Assembly (NCBI RefSeq): GCF_000165425.1
Contig: NW_001799289.1
Coordinates: forward strand, 373,342 to 437,341
DNA length: 64,000 bases
DNA from: Paramecium tetraurelia
Taxonomy: Eukaryota > Ciliophora > Oligohymenophorea > Peniculida > Parameciidae
Direction: 5' to 3'
In this document: positions 24,741 to 36,370 of the stretch, piece after piece
Layout of the letters: each line of letters starts with the position of its first letter
Position numbering within the stretch: position 1 is the first letter of the stretch
Notes under the pieces: generated by a model
Told to the model about the DNA's origin: nothing
The model's input: the letters and a program-made list of their open reading frames with translations, nothing else
Databases searched by the model: none
Position numbers and translations under genes: made by a program

Positions 24741-27153
24741 ATGTTGATTGGAAAACAGCATCTTTTATTCAGTGACCTTTGTCAACTAATTTACCTAGCA
24801 TATATTAATCAAGGTTTGTATTTTATTAATCATTAGCCAGTTCCATTATTATATTATCTTTGATAACTGTACTTTATGCTAGCAGCATCATTTTTGAGAT
24901 TTTATCTGTAATACTCAAAAATGAACGCAGAAATCAAATAATCCATCAAATTGGATACTCTATTAAAATGATTTCCTTCTGGTTTGCATATTAAGCAAAA
25001 TAAGAATACATTCTTTGCTCTTTATTATAAACCCAAATATTATTTAATAATACCGACTTAAAATAGAAGCCTTAATATCCTATTCTAATTTTGAGTTAAA
25101 TGTCTCTATTCATTTTTGATTTTAAATAAATTGTGCTTGATTATGAGTAGATAATTATAATTATTGTTTAATTAGCTATTTTTAGTTTATGGTTATATAG
25201 AGATAGATGCATAAAATAGCGAGATAGCATTGAATTTCGTGAGCAATAGAATTAATAACAATGTACAATTGATATATAAGTCAATACTCTTAAATAGCAA
25301 TAGAATCTTATTTAAACAAATTCAACGAAGAGATTAAATACGACATAAAATTCATTATTATTTAATGATTAATTTGAACTCTTAGAAACACAAATTAATT
25401 TTGCAGAATTGCTAACTCATCAAAATTAATATAATTAAGCATTTGAAATACTTTTAAATTTAAATTTTAATTATATTTAAGAAACCGCACTAAAATAATG
25501 TGAACTTAGAATAATAGTATTAGAAATGCAAATTGATGAACAACTCCTCTTAACAATAGATAAGAATGAGTATTTCAAATATGAAAATTATGCCATGCTT
25601 ATAAATTGTATTGAAATAAATGAAGTTAGGTGTTTTTAAATTCAATTTTTTCCTCTACCCTTAAAAACGAATAATAATAAAGAAACAGATGAATCAATGG
25701 AAATAGATATGTGCAGATCATTATCTCATGAATTGGGAACCAATTTAAATAGCATAGTAACATTTACAAAAATGGCATTAAAGGATGACAACGTCGATTC
25801 CCTTCTTAAAAGTAAATATTTGGAACCGATAAGAATTAATAGTGAATAGCTTAATCTAATCGTAGGAACGATTAGAGACTATAATTTAATAAATTTAAAG
25901 CAATTCAGTTTGAAATTAGAAGAATTGGATTTAGAATCAGAAATTCGATTTATTGTTTCCTTATTAAATGAGAGCATTGAAAATAAGAACATTAAAATAG
26001 ATTATCATTTTGATTTACAATCGAATGTATTGGTAAACGACAAAATACGGTTTAGATAGGTTTTATTTCAATTGATGTAAAACGCAGTGAAATATACATT
26101 TGAAAGCTCAATCACTATTACAATCTTGAATGATATTTTGGAGTGTTTTATCTCAATTGCAGACAATGGAATTGGAATGGTATTATATAATACTATATTA
26201 TATAGACTGAATAAGAAGCAGAAAATATGAATTCATTGTTGCAATCTAATAAATTCGTAAAAGTGTCCGAATAATCAGTAGGAGTTGGGCTAGGACTAGG
26301 AATATCAAATTAACTAGTTAAACAAATGAGCGGAAAGAATAATTCCATTTAGCTTAGTCGAAACAAGGAGAGAGGATGTTAGTTTAGCTTCTTTATAAAG
26401 AATCATCAATTAGAGATATCAAAAGAATTTATGAGAAAGTAGTCTTCAGGATTCATTAAAAAAAGTAGTTAAACGATTCGATTTATATCAGCCAACACAT
26501 ATATCGAAGATTAAGTAAAAGGACAATCTATTTAAAAAATTCAAATATAAAAGAGTCAAATTTAAACCAACACAAACTCATAATAATAATTCAAAATTCC
26601 ATCCACTAACAGAATCAATTTCTATCAAGAAAGCAAAAATTAGAGTGAAGAAGATAGTCTATCATCGATTCATCCTCCTATTTTAAGTCCAAAATTTTAG
26701 TAGTCTATTGTACAATGCAGTCTTAACAGTGATTGTTGTTCAAGAGTTTTAATTGTAGATGACGAGTACTTTAATATACAATGTCTGAAATTGCTGATGA
26801 CCAAATATTAATCTAAATGTGATTCTGCTTATAATGGCAAAGAAGCTATATAACTTGTAAATCACAAAAAGCATAATCCTTGCAAGAAGTGCGGGAATCG
26901 ATATTACAGTTTGATTTTCTTGGATATTAATATGCCAATTTTAGATGGTTACAAAACAGTTAAAGAATTGAAACATTTAATGAAATAACAAATTATCAAT
27001 AAGGCTTGGTGTATTGCTAATACAGGATTCTGTGATTTAGACACAAAACTGAAGAGCTATGAGGCAGGAATGGATTATTACTTAACTAAGCCTTTGGATT
27101 AAAACGAACTTAGAGGCATTTTGAATGTATTATTTCCTATTAACGATTACTGA
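24741..27153 (+). CDS. Membrane hybrid histidine kinase with receiver domain
   Basis: Introns 24814-24836 and 26180-26205 give exactly 787 residues. The N-terminal 250 residues hold several hydrophobic segments (SSIIILSLITVLYASSIIF, IIIIIVQLAIFSLWLYRD), so it is a membrane sensor. The H box is SLSHELGTNLNSI; the family usually has Pro after H-E-L/I-R-T, and here it is Asn. The N box is LMQNAVKYTF and G1 is ADNGIGM, with a G2-like GVGLGLGIS. The C-terminal receiver has all key residues: VDDEY, phosphoacceptor FLDINMPILDGY, NTGF and TKPLD. Phosphorelay proteins of this type are expanded in ciliates; the signal is unknown. The loop between receiver beta2 and beta3 carries a CxxC (NPCKKCGNRY). 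Confidence 0.92.
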
Positions 27154-27696
27154 TTATAAATTGTTATAAATTATTAATATTCTACTAATTATTTCTTTTT
27201 ATCCAATCATATAATTTGATGGAATTTTTATAATTTAAACAGATATACTATCAGATTTGTGGTTTAGAAGTGTATTTTGAACTATTTTGTGATGAAGCAA
27301 TGATCTTTCTTGGTACAATTATGATTAATAATTTAAGAGCTCAACTATTGCAAAAAGGATATCTTAATTAAATTCATTAAATTAGATCAAGATTTAAACC
27401 CTTATTTTGTATAAGAAATACATAGTATTGAATTAGAAATTATTTGAAAAGTGGCATAATATGCATATTTTAAATATATGTTTTTTTTGATATAAATTAC
27501 CTTTCCTATTTTATCGAAATTATAAACAATTAATGCATTCATTTTATAGTCTAAATCTCTAAAAAAATCAATATGATCAAGATGAAATAAAAGAATTGTT
27601 AATAAAGAATGAAGAGTAACAAATTTGATTTTTTCTTTCTTAATAATTTAATGTTTAATTATAATATTGATGACTATTCGGCATACATGATATCTC
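27154..27696 (+). other. Spacer with one doubtful 70-codon frame
   Basis: About 540 bases separate the histidine kinase from the next gene. A frame at 27219-27431 begins with ATG and stays open for 70 codons under the ciliate code (ICGLEVYFELFCDEAMIF), but nothing supports it as a gene beyond that. Confidence 0.3.
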
Positions 27697-29439
27697 ATGA
27701 TCAAATCAGTCTAACATATAGAGGATAAATGTAACACTCTCGAAAATATTAGTACAAAGGACATTTATCAATTTAAATTCTTAGAATTCGACATTTTAGA
27801 AGAGATATTATTTTAAAAGTAAGAAGAAACTGCTGTTTCTTTACCTTGGGCAAAAACAATAATTGTTAATTTTTGGAATATCCCCAAAGAAAACTATACA
27901 TTGTTTAATTTATATGGAGGTATGAAAATCCTATTTGACATGGACATAATCAAGGATCTCTAAGAAGTTCAATTCAAGTTCTTTTCAAATGAAGATATCT
28001 AAGCATTGATTAAATTAAAATGGCTACAATCTGACAATACCAACTACTTTTATTTTGAAATACAAGAGGAGGTACAATTATATATTTTGAATCTATTTAG
28101 AATCAATATGAATTAACACTTTAATGGAGAGATCCCATCTAAAATGCTGAATGCTCAAGCTTAGAATTGGAGAGGTAGCTACTAAAGAGGAATCTTACTA
28201 AATTGTTAAATAAAATAGGTGATTATAGGTATTATGAAATAATGATAATATCTTAGTAATATCTATGATTAGTAAGAGTTATTTGATATGATTTTGGAGA
28301 ATCAATACGATACGATCTATGTTTACTTCCCTTCAATAATAAAGTTAAAAATCCATACTAAAATATTTGAAAATAGTGAAGAATAAGTTAGATCAGTAGA
28401 GTTGTTCATTCATAATGAATGGTTCAAGGAAAGATAGGATAATTTAATTGCCTAATTCGAGATATTGCATACTCAAATCTAAAGATCTATGATTGATAAT
28501 ACTGATGAAATAGTATTAGATTACGCCTTGATTTACGATGAAGAACAAATCAATTGTTCTCAATTAATGAGTAAGATCAATTCATTGATAATTAAAATAT
28601 TGCTAACAAATAATAAAAGAATTCAAACTATCTTATTGTCTCTGATGCCTCTGGAGATTCATTTTGAATTAGATATGAAGAGATAAGAACTAAATCTAGA
28701 TATCAATTTGCATCATGAGGATCCATAAGATATATATTAAGAAGGATTGATAATTTTACTATAAACAATCACAACTTGCAAATTGTTTTAATCTTTGAAG
28801 GTTGATATTCAATAGGAAGATGATTCAAATAATGTAAAATTTCAATTGTTCTCCTTCATCATGATGATTCATGAATTCCAATAGACTCTTATTAAAAAAG
28901 GAACTTTTACATACAATAATTATTCCTTGATTCCGAGATACAATTCAGTTTGTTCAAAAGGGGCAATGAATTATTTAATTTCAGAGAAGAAGTAAGCGAA
29001 ATGATGTTATTTTAGGTCGATTTATTCAATTTCTGATAAAGACTATCTTGATATTCAGAGAGAAATCGGATGCTTCATCCAATATCTGAGTTTTTATGCT
29101 AAGGAGAGTAGTTCAATTATAATTTCCTGTGATATGTGTGAGTTGAGCAATTCTAGTAAGTAATTCTACGATCAATTGATTGAATAATTAATAAAACAGA
29201 ATGGAATATTGGAATTCGGAATATTAGATAGTGGGAATCGAGATCAGAAATATTATGAAAGAGTAATCTAATAATTATTATTACCACTTATCAAATATTT
29301 TAGATTAAAGAAGAGGATGCTGACAACATTGTTGATGATAGATAAAAAATATCAGAGCAGAATGAGGTGGGAGAGTATAAAAGAACTGATTAATTATTTG
29401 CCAAATGAATATCAATGCTTGTTACATTAGTAAAATTGA
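27697..29439 (+). CDS. Unrecognised 561-residue protein
   Basis: Introns 28072-28100 (29 bases) and 28229-28256 (28 bases) are both needed; without them a TGA interrupts the frame. With them the sum is exactly 562 codons. The start at 27697 is the first ATG in the frame that continues. The protein is helical with beta-rich patches and no membrane segment. Distinct segments are SLPWAKTIIVNFWNIPKENY, LQWRDPIQNAECSSLELERQ, MIHEFQQTLIKKGTF and the C-terminal KKRMLTTLLMIDKKYQ. The last resembles the winged-helix tail of cullin-type proteins only superficially. I could not assign it. Confidence 0.65.
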
Positions 29440-29505
29440 ATAAAATGAAAAAAAATTAAATCCTTTTAAATAAATTATTAAAAAAAAGAAATAATTCCTT
29501 AAGAG

Positions 29506-29906
29506 ATGCCATCAAAGAGAAGAAATAATGGTCGTTCAAAGAAAAATAGAGGTCACGTCAAGCCAGTAACATGCTCAAATTGTTGCAGATTAGTCGGCAA
29601 AGATAAAGCCATCAAAAGATTCACAGTGAGAGACATTGTTGATGCATCATCAAAGAAAGACATTTTGGAAGCCTCTGCTTATGAATCCAAATAATAATAG
29701 TCAATTCCCAAATTATTTGACAAACTTCAAGTAGTCTTAATCTTTAAAGGTAGTATTGCATTTCTTGTGCCATCCATGCACGTATCGTTAGAGTGAGATC
29801 ATCTGAAGACAGAAAAATTCGTGTTATTGAAAGAAAACGACCTGTTTAATAATCAACATAAAAAAAAGATGCCCCAAAACCATAAGCTCCAGTTGCAGCT
29901 TAATGA
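29506..29906 (+). CDS. RPS26: 40S ribosomal protein eS26
   Basis: One 23-base intron (29731-29753) gives exactly 125 residues. The sequence begins [20 protein letters not shown] and carries the paired zinc-binding cysteines CSNC and YCISCAIH plus the basic [14 protein letters not shown]. Together these are diagnostic of eS26. It lies at the mRNA exit region of the small subunit. The Lys/Ala-rich tail (DAPKPQAPVAAQ) is a common variation. It is followed after about 116 bases by the eL21 gene on the same strand. Confidence 0.95.
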
Positions 29907-30022
29907 TATATCTAATACAAACATACATTATAAAATTTGAATTTCTTTCATTTATCAAGCATCTTGAATGCTTTTTGGGTATTTGTATAAATAATTTAAA
30001 AAAAAATTAATATCTTGAATCA

Positions 30023-30522
30023 ATGACACATAGTTATGGTTTGAAAAAGGGAACAAGAAGTAAGTTTGCAAAACCATTCAGAGGACATGGCAATATAAGC
30101 ATTCGTAAAACACTTTAAACATTCAGAAGAGGTTAATTATTATTATTACAAAAGGTGATTTCGTTGATATTTTGGTTGATGGAGCATAACATAAAGGAGT
30201 CCCCTTCCAATATTATCATGGACGAACAGCCAGAGTTTTCAATGTTAATCCAAGAGGAATTGGAGTCTCATTATAAAGAAGAGTAAGAGGAAGATATGTG
30301 GAGAAAAGATTTCATGTTAGAGCTGATCATTTGAGACCATCAAAATGCAGAGAGGAATTTGTTAAAAGAGTTTAAGTCAATGATAAGAAAAAGACTGAAG
30401 CTAATAAATTGAAATAACATATCTCTACTAAAAGACAACCTGTTTTACCAAGAAGTGCTGAAATTGTCAAACCAACAGCTACAGTCTTTTAACATCCAAA
30501 AGCATTTGTAGAAATCATTTGA
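30023..30522 (+). CDS. RPL21: 60S ribosomal protein eL21
   Basis: One 23-base intron (30132-30154) gives exactly 158 residues. Diagnostic segments are SYGLKKGTRSKFAKPFRGHG, TFRRGDFVDILVDGAQHKGV, YYHGRTARVFNV and VEKRFHVRADHLRPSKCREE, the last matching the family's conserved R-x-H-V-R...PS-x-C block. Length and spacing match eL21 of other eukaryotes. The gene is in tandem with eS26. Confidence 0.95.
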
Positions 30523-30849
30523 ATTATAATATCATAAGTATAATAATATAGTAATTTGACAAAAAATACTTTTAGATTTATTATAAATATTATTAAAATA
30601 ATGAGAGATTGGTTTTCATGACTTTTTTTAAGCTTTAATCTAAAATGAGCTTGAGATGTTGAGATAGAGATAGAATTTTATTTAAATAAGATTCATATAT
30701 CTTTCAGCTTTAGAGATTACCTTCATATCTATTTCTATAAATTATTAAAATATAAACAAGAAATAGAAGAATCCAGAGATTATTCAATTTATAAATTTAA
30801 TGAGGTTATTTATAAGTCAATTTAAACAGTTTTATTGGTATGATATAAT
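30523..30849. other. Convergent spacer
   Basis: About 330 AT-rich bases between the eL21 stop and the stop of coiled-coil gene A. No feature seen. Confidence 0.5.
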
Positions 30850-31725
30850 TCAAATTTATTAATCCAATTCTGTTTCATTATTTAAACTTCGATTTCTTCT
30901 ATTTTCTTCTTACAATCTCTTTTTCTCCGATTCAAATTCTTCTTTTAATAAAATATTCTTTTTTTATTCTTCTTCAAACTTATCTCTAATTTCATTTAAA
31001 TAAGCCATGTATGATTATAACATTTTTTATTGTCTATCAAAATTGTCTTTCAACTTTATAAGCTATTGCTAATACTTTTACTAAACTTCTTTGGCTTTAT
31101 CCTCTAATTCTGACTTTTCTTTAAGTTATTACTGCAATTTCAAAATTTGTTCTTAGCAAGCTTTTAATCTGTATTCACAAATTTCATTTCTTTCTTTTAA
31201 TTTATTTAGTTCATGCTATTTTTATTCCAATTTTATTTCCATTTATTGTTTTTCTTATTCCTTTTCAGAAATTTCAGATTTAGCAGATAAAAACAATTGT
31301 CTTTCAGTCTCCATATATTACTCAAATTCTTAAATAGTATTTTACAGCTTTTCATATGATTCCTTGTCAATATTGGTATTTGATAAATCTGTGATCCATT
31401 ATTTACATTCTGATAAAGACTATTATGATTAATTCATTAATATTTTTTCAATTTCAGCATTCATTAACTATGTTTATAATTTATTGTTTTCTTAAATAAG
31501 TTTATCAAAAGTCTTTTGTAAGGAATATTTAAATGTTTCCATTTCCCTTTCATGTTCCTAGATTTGTTTTTAATACATCTATTAGTCTTCTTAAGTCATT
31601 CGTTATACCTTTTCCAATTACTATTCAAAATTCAACTTTTGCAAAACAATCTCCCTCTTTAACTGTTCATTTTCTTTTTTGTATTATTCAAATTAAACAA
31701 TATAAAAGTCAACGCTTGGTTTCAT
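30850..31725 (-). CDS. Coiled-coil protein A, near copy of the 3' part of gene D
   Basis: A single open frame of exactly 291 residues runs from ATG 31725 to TGA 30852-30850. It is entirely Gln/Glu/Lys coiled coil (EHEREMETFKYSLQKTFDKL, LKEKSELEDKAKEVQQKYQQ). From about 31566 down to 30892 it is a near-identical, inverted copy of 41325-42010 in gene D. In the last 375 aligned bases I count about 21 mismatches, mostly conservative. Upstream of this block the match weakens but persists. Gene A lacks the N-terminal head (DLKEI...KCKERE) and the C-terminal exon of D, so it is either a shortened paralogue or a fragment that kept an open frame. Confidence 0.55.
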
Positions 31726-31899
31726 TTTAGCAAGCAATTTATAAATAATATGTTTAAGAAAACAAATTTTTGGTTAACAATAACTTTTTCTATTAAAACA
31801 AGTCTTGTATATTAATATATATTATCAATTTTATTATTTTAGTAGAAATTTAAAAAATAATAATTTAGAGACCAGATAAAAAATTGTTAAATTCTAAAT

Positions 31900-32445
31900 T
31901 ATATTTTTTTCAACCTAAATGCACCTTAGTATATTTGTATTCGATGTTTTATTTTTTACTAATTCTGATCATCATATTTTTCTTTAGCTAACTATAAAGT
32001 TGTTCCAAATGCATAATATGTTAGAAATCTCTTGAACCTTAGGTTTTTGTCCCCTTATCTGTAAGAATATGATTTACTATTGCTATTAATTTGTAAACTT
32101 ACATGTTAAAGTTCTCATCCAGTAGACTATTATAAGTTTCTGAATTCAAATAGATTGCTTAGAGTTCTGAAATGATTTAAACCCCTTATTCTTTAAAATT
32201 TTTAATTCTATCTTCTCTTAATATTATTAGAATATTTTATATCTCTAATATAATTCATTTAGATTATTCATAATTTTCAGAATCCTTTTATTTTTCAAAA
32301 AAATTCTTGGGATTGAGGAAATTGATAAAATCTTTATAAGTTGAACTTTTTATGATTCACTTAGTTTATAGTTAGTTCATATTCCAGCATTGCTTGAAAA
32401 TCTATCATTCTTTTCAAAATTATGTTTTCTTATTAAAATTTAAGT
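31900..32445 (-). pseudogene. Decayed C-terminal part of a gene F-like coiled-coil gene
   Basis: Past the stop of gene B the minus strand still shows blocks clearly related to the C-terminal region of gene F, in more than one frame and with an in-frame TGA. Examples are YKDFINFLNPKNFFEKQKDS against F's YKRFISFLPYKKSPKQKP, and IISELQAIYLNSETYNSLLD against IISELQTTYSNSDAIENLLN. The F membrane anchor is not found. This looks like the eroded end of the ancestral version of gene B. Confidence 0.6.
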
Positions 32446-33775
32446 TCATTATATCATAGAATAAATATATTATTATAATATATACTCTTCAAGGGATTTA
32501 TTTTATGTTGTTAATTGATTAATTGTTTCTCTCAATTATTATTTTTAGATTTCAAATTCTTCGTTCTACCTTCTTTTTTATATTTATTCATATTATTGGA
32601 TTTGTTCATTTTATTACTTTAATATGCAATCATTTTAAGCTTTTAATTTATCAATTGTTGAATCATATGTCTATCTCAATTATTAGGTTTAGAATTGAAA
32701 TTCTTCTTTCTCTTTTATGTTTTACATCTATAATTATTAATATTTTCGTTCTGATTCTTCCAAAGCCTTCTTGCAATTGAATAATTCAGATTCTTTAATC
32801 TAAAGTACTTTTTTGACTTTTTTCAATTCTTCTTTATATATAATTTGTTTTTTGTCACAAATATCTTTACCTATTTCGTTTTCTTCTCTCATTATTTGAG
32901 AATCCTTTTGGCATTTTTATAATAATTCTTAACATATTTTCAATTCATTCTAACATTTTTTCAATTAATCTTAATATTATTTCGATTCATCTATGTAACT
33001 CCTGCATTTTTATTTTTAATGGAGATTTATTTTTTCTAATTTATCCTAAATATATTCATTTTCTTCTTTCATCTCCTTCAATCTATAGTTCTATCTCTAT
33101 TTAAATTAGATGCAACTATATCTATATTCCAAAATTTTCAATTAATCCTGCAGTTGTTTAAGATTATCTTATGCTTCTTTCGATAATTCATTGATATCAT
33201 AACCTTGAATTTTAACTTCTTAGGAAGAAAAATTCAATTTTTAAACTTCTTATACTAAATCTTTTTGATATTTTTCTTCATTTTTATCTATATAATTTTA
33301 ATTAATTTTCTCCTAAAGGTTTTTGAAATCAGTAAAAACTTTTTCTTATTATATTTTTAATTATTCGTTGTTGAATATCAATTTATCTATATTGTTGTTA
33401 GACTGTTTTAATTGTTATCTTAAGTCATCTATTTCCTATTCCTTCAAATTAATACTTTTTTTAAATGATATTTAGTTTTATATCAACATTTATTCATAGT
33501 TTGCTATAATCTCTAATGTGTAACGTTTTTCATTATCTGCAAGTTATCTTAACCCCGCTAATTTATCTATGAAATTTTGTTTCAAAGTTTCTTGTTCTTG
33601 ATTATATTGCATTAATATTATTTAATGCTCTTTTTGTTTATCTTCAATGTATTTTTCACAATCTGTTTGGTACTTGGATAATTATTAATTGATTTATTTC
33701 ATTTTCTCTCTCCTTACATTTCTGTGTAATTATTTGTTAGATCTCCTTCAAGCCAAAGTCAGCACTTGATTGCAT
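32446..33775 (-). pseudogene. Coiled-coil gene B, disrupted paralogue of C and D
   Basis: An ATG at 33775 begins a head like that of gene D (FGLKEIQQIITQKCKERENE against FDLKEIEEVIKKKCKEREEE), but that frame stops about 30 codons on. The homologous sequence continues in another frame (LSKYQTDCEKYIEDKQKEH against LTKYKTECEKYIETIQKEH) that is open for 418 codons from an internal ATG at 33702 to the TGA at 32448-32446. Compared with D, the junction looks like a net loss of about five bases. The body is Gln/Lys/Glu coiled coil and merges downstream into F-like remnants. It is either a pseudogene or a shortened gene using the internal ATG. Confidence 0.55.
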
Positions 33776-36370
33776 TTTAAATAGATATCAATAAATAATA
33801 TGTTAAGAGAATCAAAAGTTGCTATACACTCTTTATTTCTATTAGAAATTTAACTTCCTATTATTAAATATATTCTTATTTATTATATTTTTTGGAAATG
33901 TTTAAAATTGTTTTTCAGATATGCAAGTTCAAAGTAATTGCAATATTTTTGGTTTATTTAGTATGAATTTATAAATATTTTTTGAACTTCTAAATAATTT
34001 AGACTATAATAATGTTTACAAGTGTTACCAACAATAGATTACGCCACAAAATTGTAAAAGACTCCATTAATACATTTGAATCATTTGATTTATATATTAT
34101 AAGATCTATTTTGAACAGTATAAGCAAAAATATTTCTTCAAACAAAATATTAACTTTAATTTAAATTTTTTGGTTGTTTTTATGTATTTATTTTAAAAAA
34201 TGTATAAAAATTTTTAGTTTGACTAATTTCATTAATTTAATGATTATAGCTTTTTCCATTGTATTATTTTTATATTTTTTAAATTTCAAAGGTTGTTGAA
34301 TTAATTAATTAAGTGTTTAGTGAATTATGAAAATAAAATAATTTGATTTGATTGTTATTTTTCGGTAGATATTTTAATAGGATAAAAATTATACATGATA
34401 AATCTGATTATTTTTTCGTTTTTAGATGCAGTTATTGAATTTTTGACATGGCAATAGCTTGATCAATTTTATGTTTTTAAATATCTTATCTAGAGATTTC
34501 GAAGTTATGCACATAAAGTATTTTAACTATTCATTACAAGTATTATAATCTAAAACCTTTTATTAACAGATAAAGAGTACTTAGAACAATCAGCATTTGG
34601 AAGAAAACCCCCAACTTATCACGTTATTGTGCAGACTTTTTTTAAGCTAAAATATTTCATATTAAAACTCTTTTAGAAAGGTTACTTTGGACTTAATGCA
34701 TTTTATACAGATTTCTTTATCAACCAATCAATCATCCTGTTTATTAATCAATTTGCATTATTAATTCTTAACTTCTTCTTGGAATTGCTAAATTTCTTAA
34801 TTTTAACCTATAAAATAGGTCTTATTTACTCTGAGAATTTCATAAAATGAACTATTTATAAAATTCGATAAAATATAGACAAATCGTCCATTTGGATTTG
34901 ATCTTAGTCATAACCTAAGTCTTGGCCAATCAACATAATATAGAAATTAGACCCAAAAAATAATATCTTTAAGAAATCAGATGAGCAATAAAGAAAAATA
35001 CTAAAATTTAAGAGCAAATTGAGATTTTAATTATAAAGAATTAAAAATCAAAGTAATATTGTCAAAGCTACAGCAATATGCTGCTAATTAGCCAGATTGA
35101 GAAGTAAGAAAACTCATTAATACTCTAGTAATTTGTTAAGATACTTTACAAAGCTTATGATATTAATGAGTAATGAAGCTCATTATTTAAAAAAAATATT
35201 ATATAGTTTGAAATATTCCAATAGTTTGATTTATTCTCAACCAAATAATTAATTTTTTTCTTTCCAAGCTAAGTAAAACTGTGGAAGTCGCAACAGATCC
35301 ACTCTTATAAAAGTATAAACTCCTTGTTTGAAATATTTCCATTCAAAACCATAACACGACAATAGGCATTCATTTTGTTTAGGTATGTCCCATATGTAGT
35401 CATATTTATTTAAAATTGACTTCTTCTAAGGAATCTTATCTAAGAAACTCTACAAAATTCATAAAATAAAGTGCAAATGTGAATAATGAATATTCTTTCC
35501 AGCAGTTTGAATAATATAAAACAAAAAAAATCTAAAAAATACTATATATTATATTTTTAAAGTAATGTAATACCACAAATAAATAAGCAAGTCCACAATT
35601 CATTTTCCCATCAGCTAACTACTTGAAGAAAAGTGAGCTGGAGTAGAATTCTGTCTTGACTGTACTATTTTTTATTAAATTTCTTCCTTTACAGTGTTTT
35701 TATTTCTATCTTCTATTATTAAGAATAGATATTGAACTTCTTTGTGCTTTCTTTTTGTAAATTATTAAGATCTTTTCTTTCAATTGGATAGAAGCTATTC
35801 ATTTTTTGTTTTTACATATAAATTCTGATTTTTAATTTCTATATTTATGGAAAGATGCTCCTTATCTTTTTAGTTATTTAACTTATCAAAGGTATAAATT
35901 CTATAAATCATTTATTGATAGTTAATTTTTTATCAAGTTTTGATTACCTGAAAATCTTAATAACTCATCTGTACCATTTTGCACATTTTTAGATATGCTA
36001 TGTGTCATCAAATAACATGTTATTTTTTATGAAGCATAATAATAGTAACCTTACTTCTCTTTTTACTTATAACCATGATATTAGAGTAATATACATCAAT
36101 AATGTAATTGACAAGAAATATTAAATCAAAAAGTGTAATATTATTTTCTATAATTGAGAATGTAGATATAAGTCTATAAATGTTGTAGATGATTAATTAC
36201 TCGAATGCTGTAAATAGATTGTAATTAAATAATAAAGTTTGATAAACCTAATTTATTATATAATAAATATGAGTACATTTAATAATCTAAGGATAGATTT
36301 TTAATAGAAATAGAAAGTCTTAAGCAACATTTGATTTTCTTAAACTTATTATTTTTAATTTCTGTCTAAA
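33776..36370. other. Long gene-poor AT-rich region
   Basis: About 2.6 kb of very AT-rich sequence between coiled-coil genes B (-) and C (+). The only coding-like island I find is on the minus strand at 35237-35458 (listed separately). The rest has no protein-like frame, RNA gene or obvious tandem repeat. Such a long spacer is unusual for a Paramecium macronuclear chromosome. Confidence 0.5.
35237..35458 (-). pseudogene. Isolated coding-like fragment, family unknown
   Basis: An open stretch of about 73 codons reads like real protein (YIWDIPKQNECLLSCYGFEW, GVYTFIRVDLLRLPQFYLAW) with Trp, Cys and Pro that random AT-rich DNA rarely gives. It is bounded by TGA at both ends, has no ATG, and I find no exons that splice to it. 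It is most likely a relic of a lost gene. Confidence 0.35.

Noticed and set aside
27697-28245. In-frame TGA near 28236 interpreted as a stop or frameshift
   Set aside because: A 29-base intron at 28072-28100 plus a 28-base intron at 28229-28256 restore a single exact reading frame.
27697-29439. Cullin/APC2-like assignment
   Set aside because: Only the last 60 residues faintly resemble a cullin tail; the body shows no cullin homology motif.
31533-32780. Two plus-strand Phe/Ile-rich frames
   Set aside because: They are antisense to coiled-coil genes A and B; the complement of Lys/Gln/Glu-rich coding gives Phe/Leu/Ile-rich shadows.
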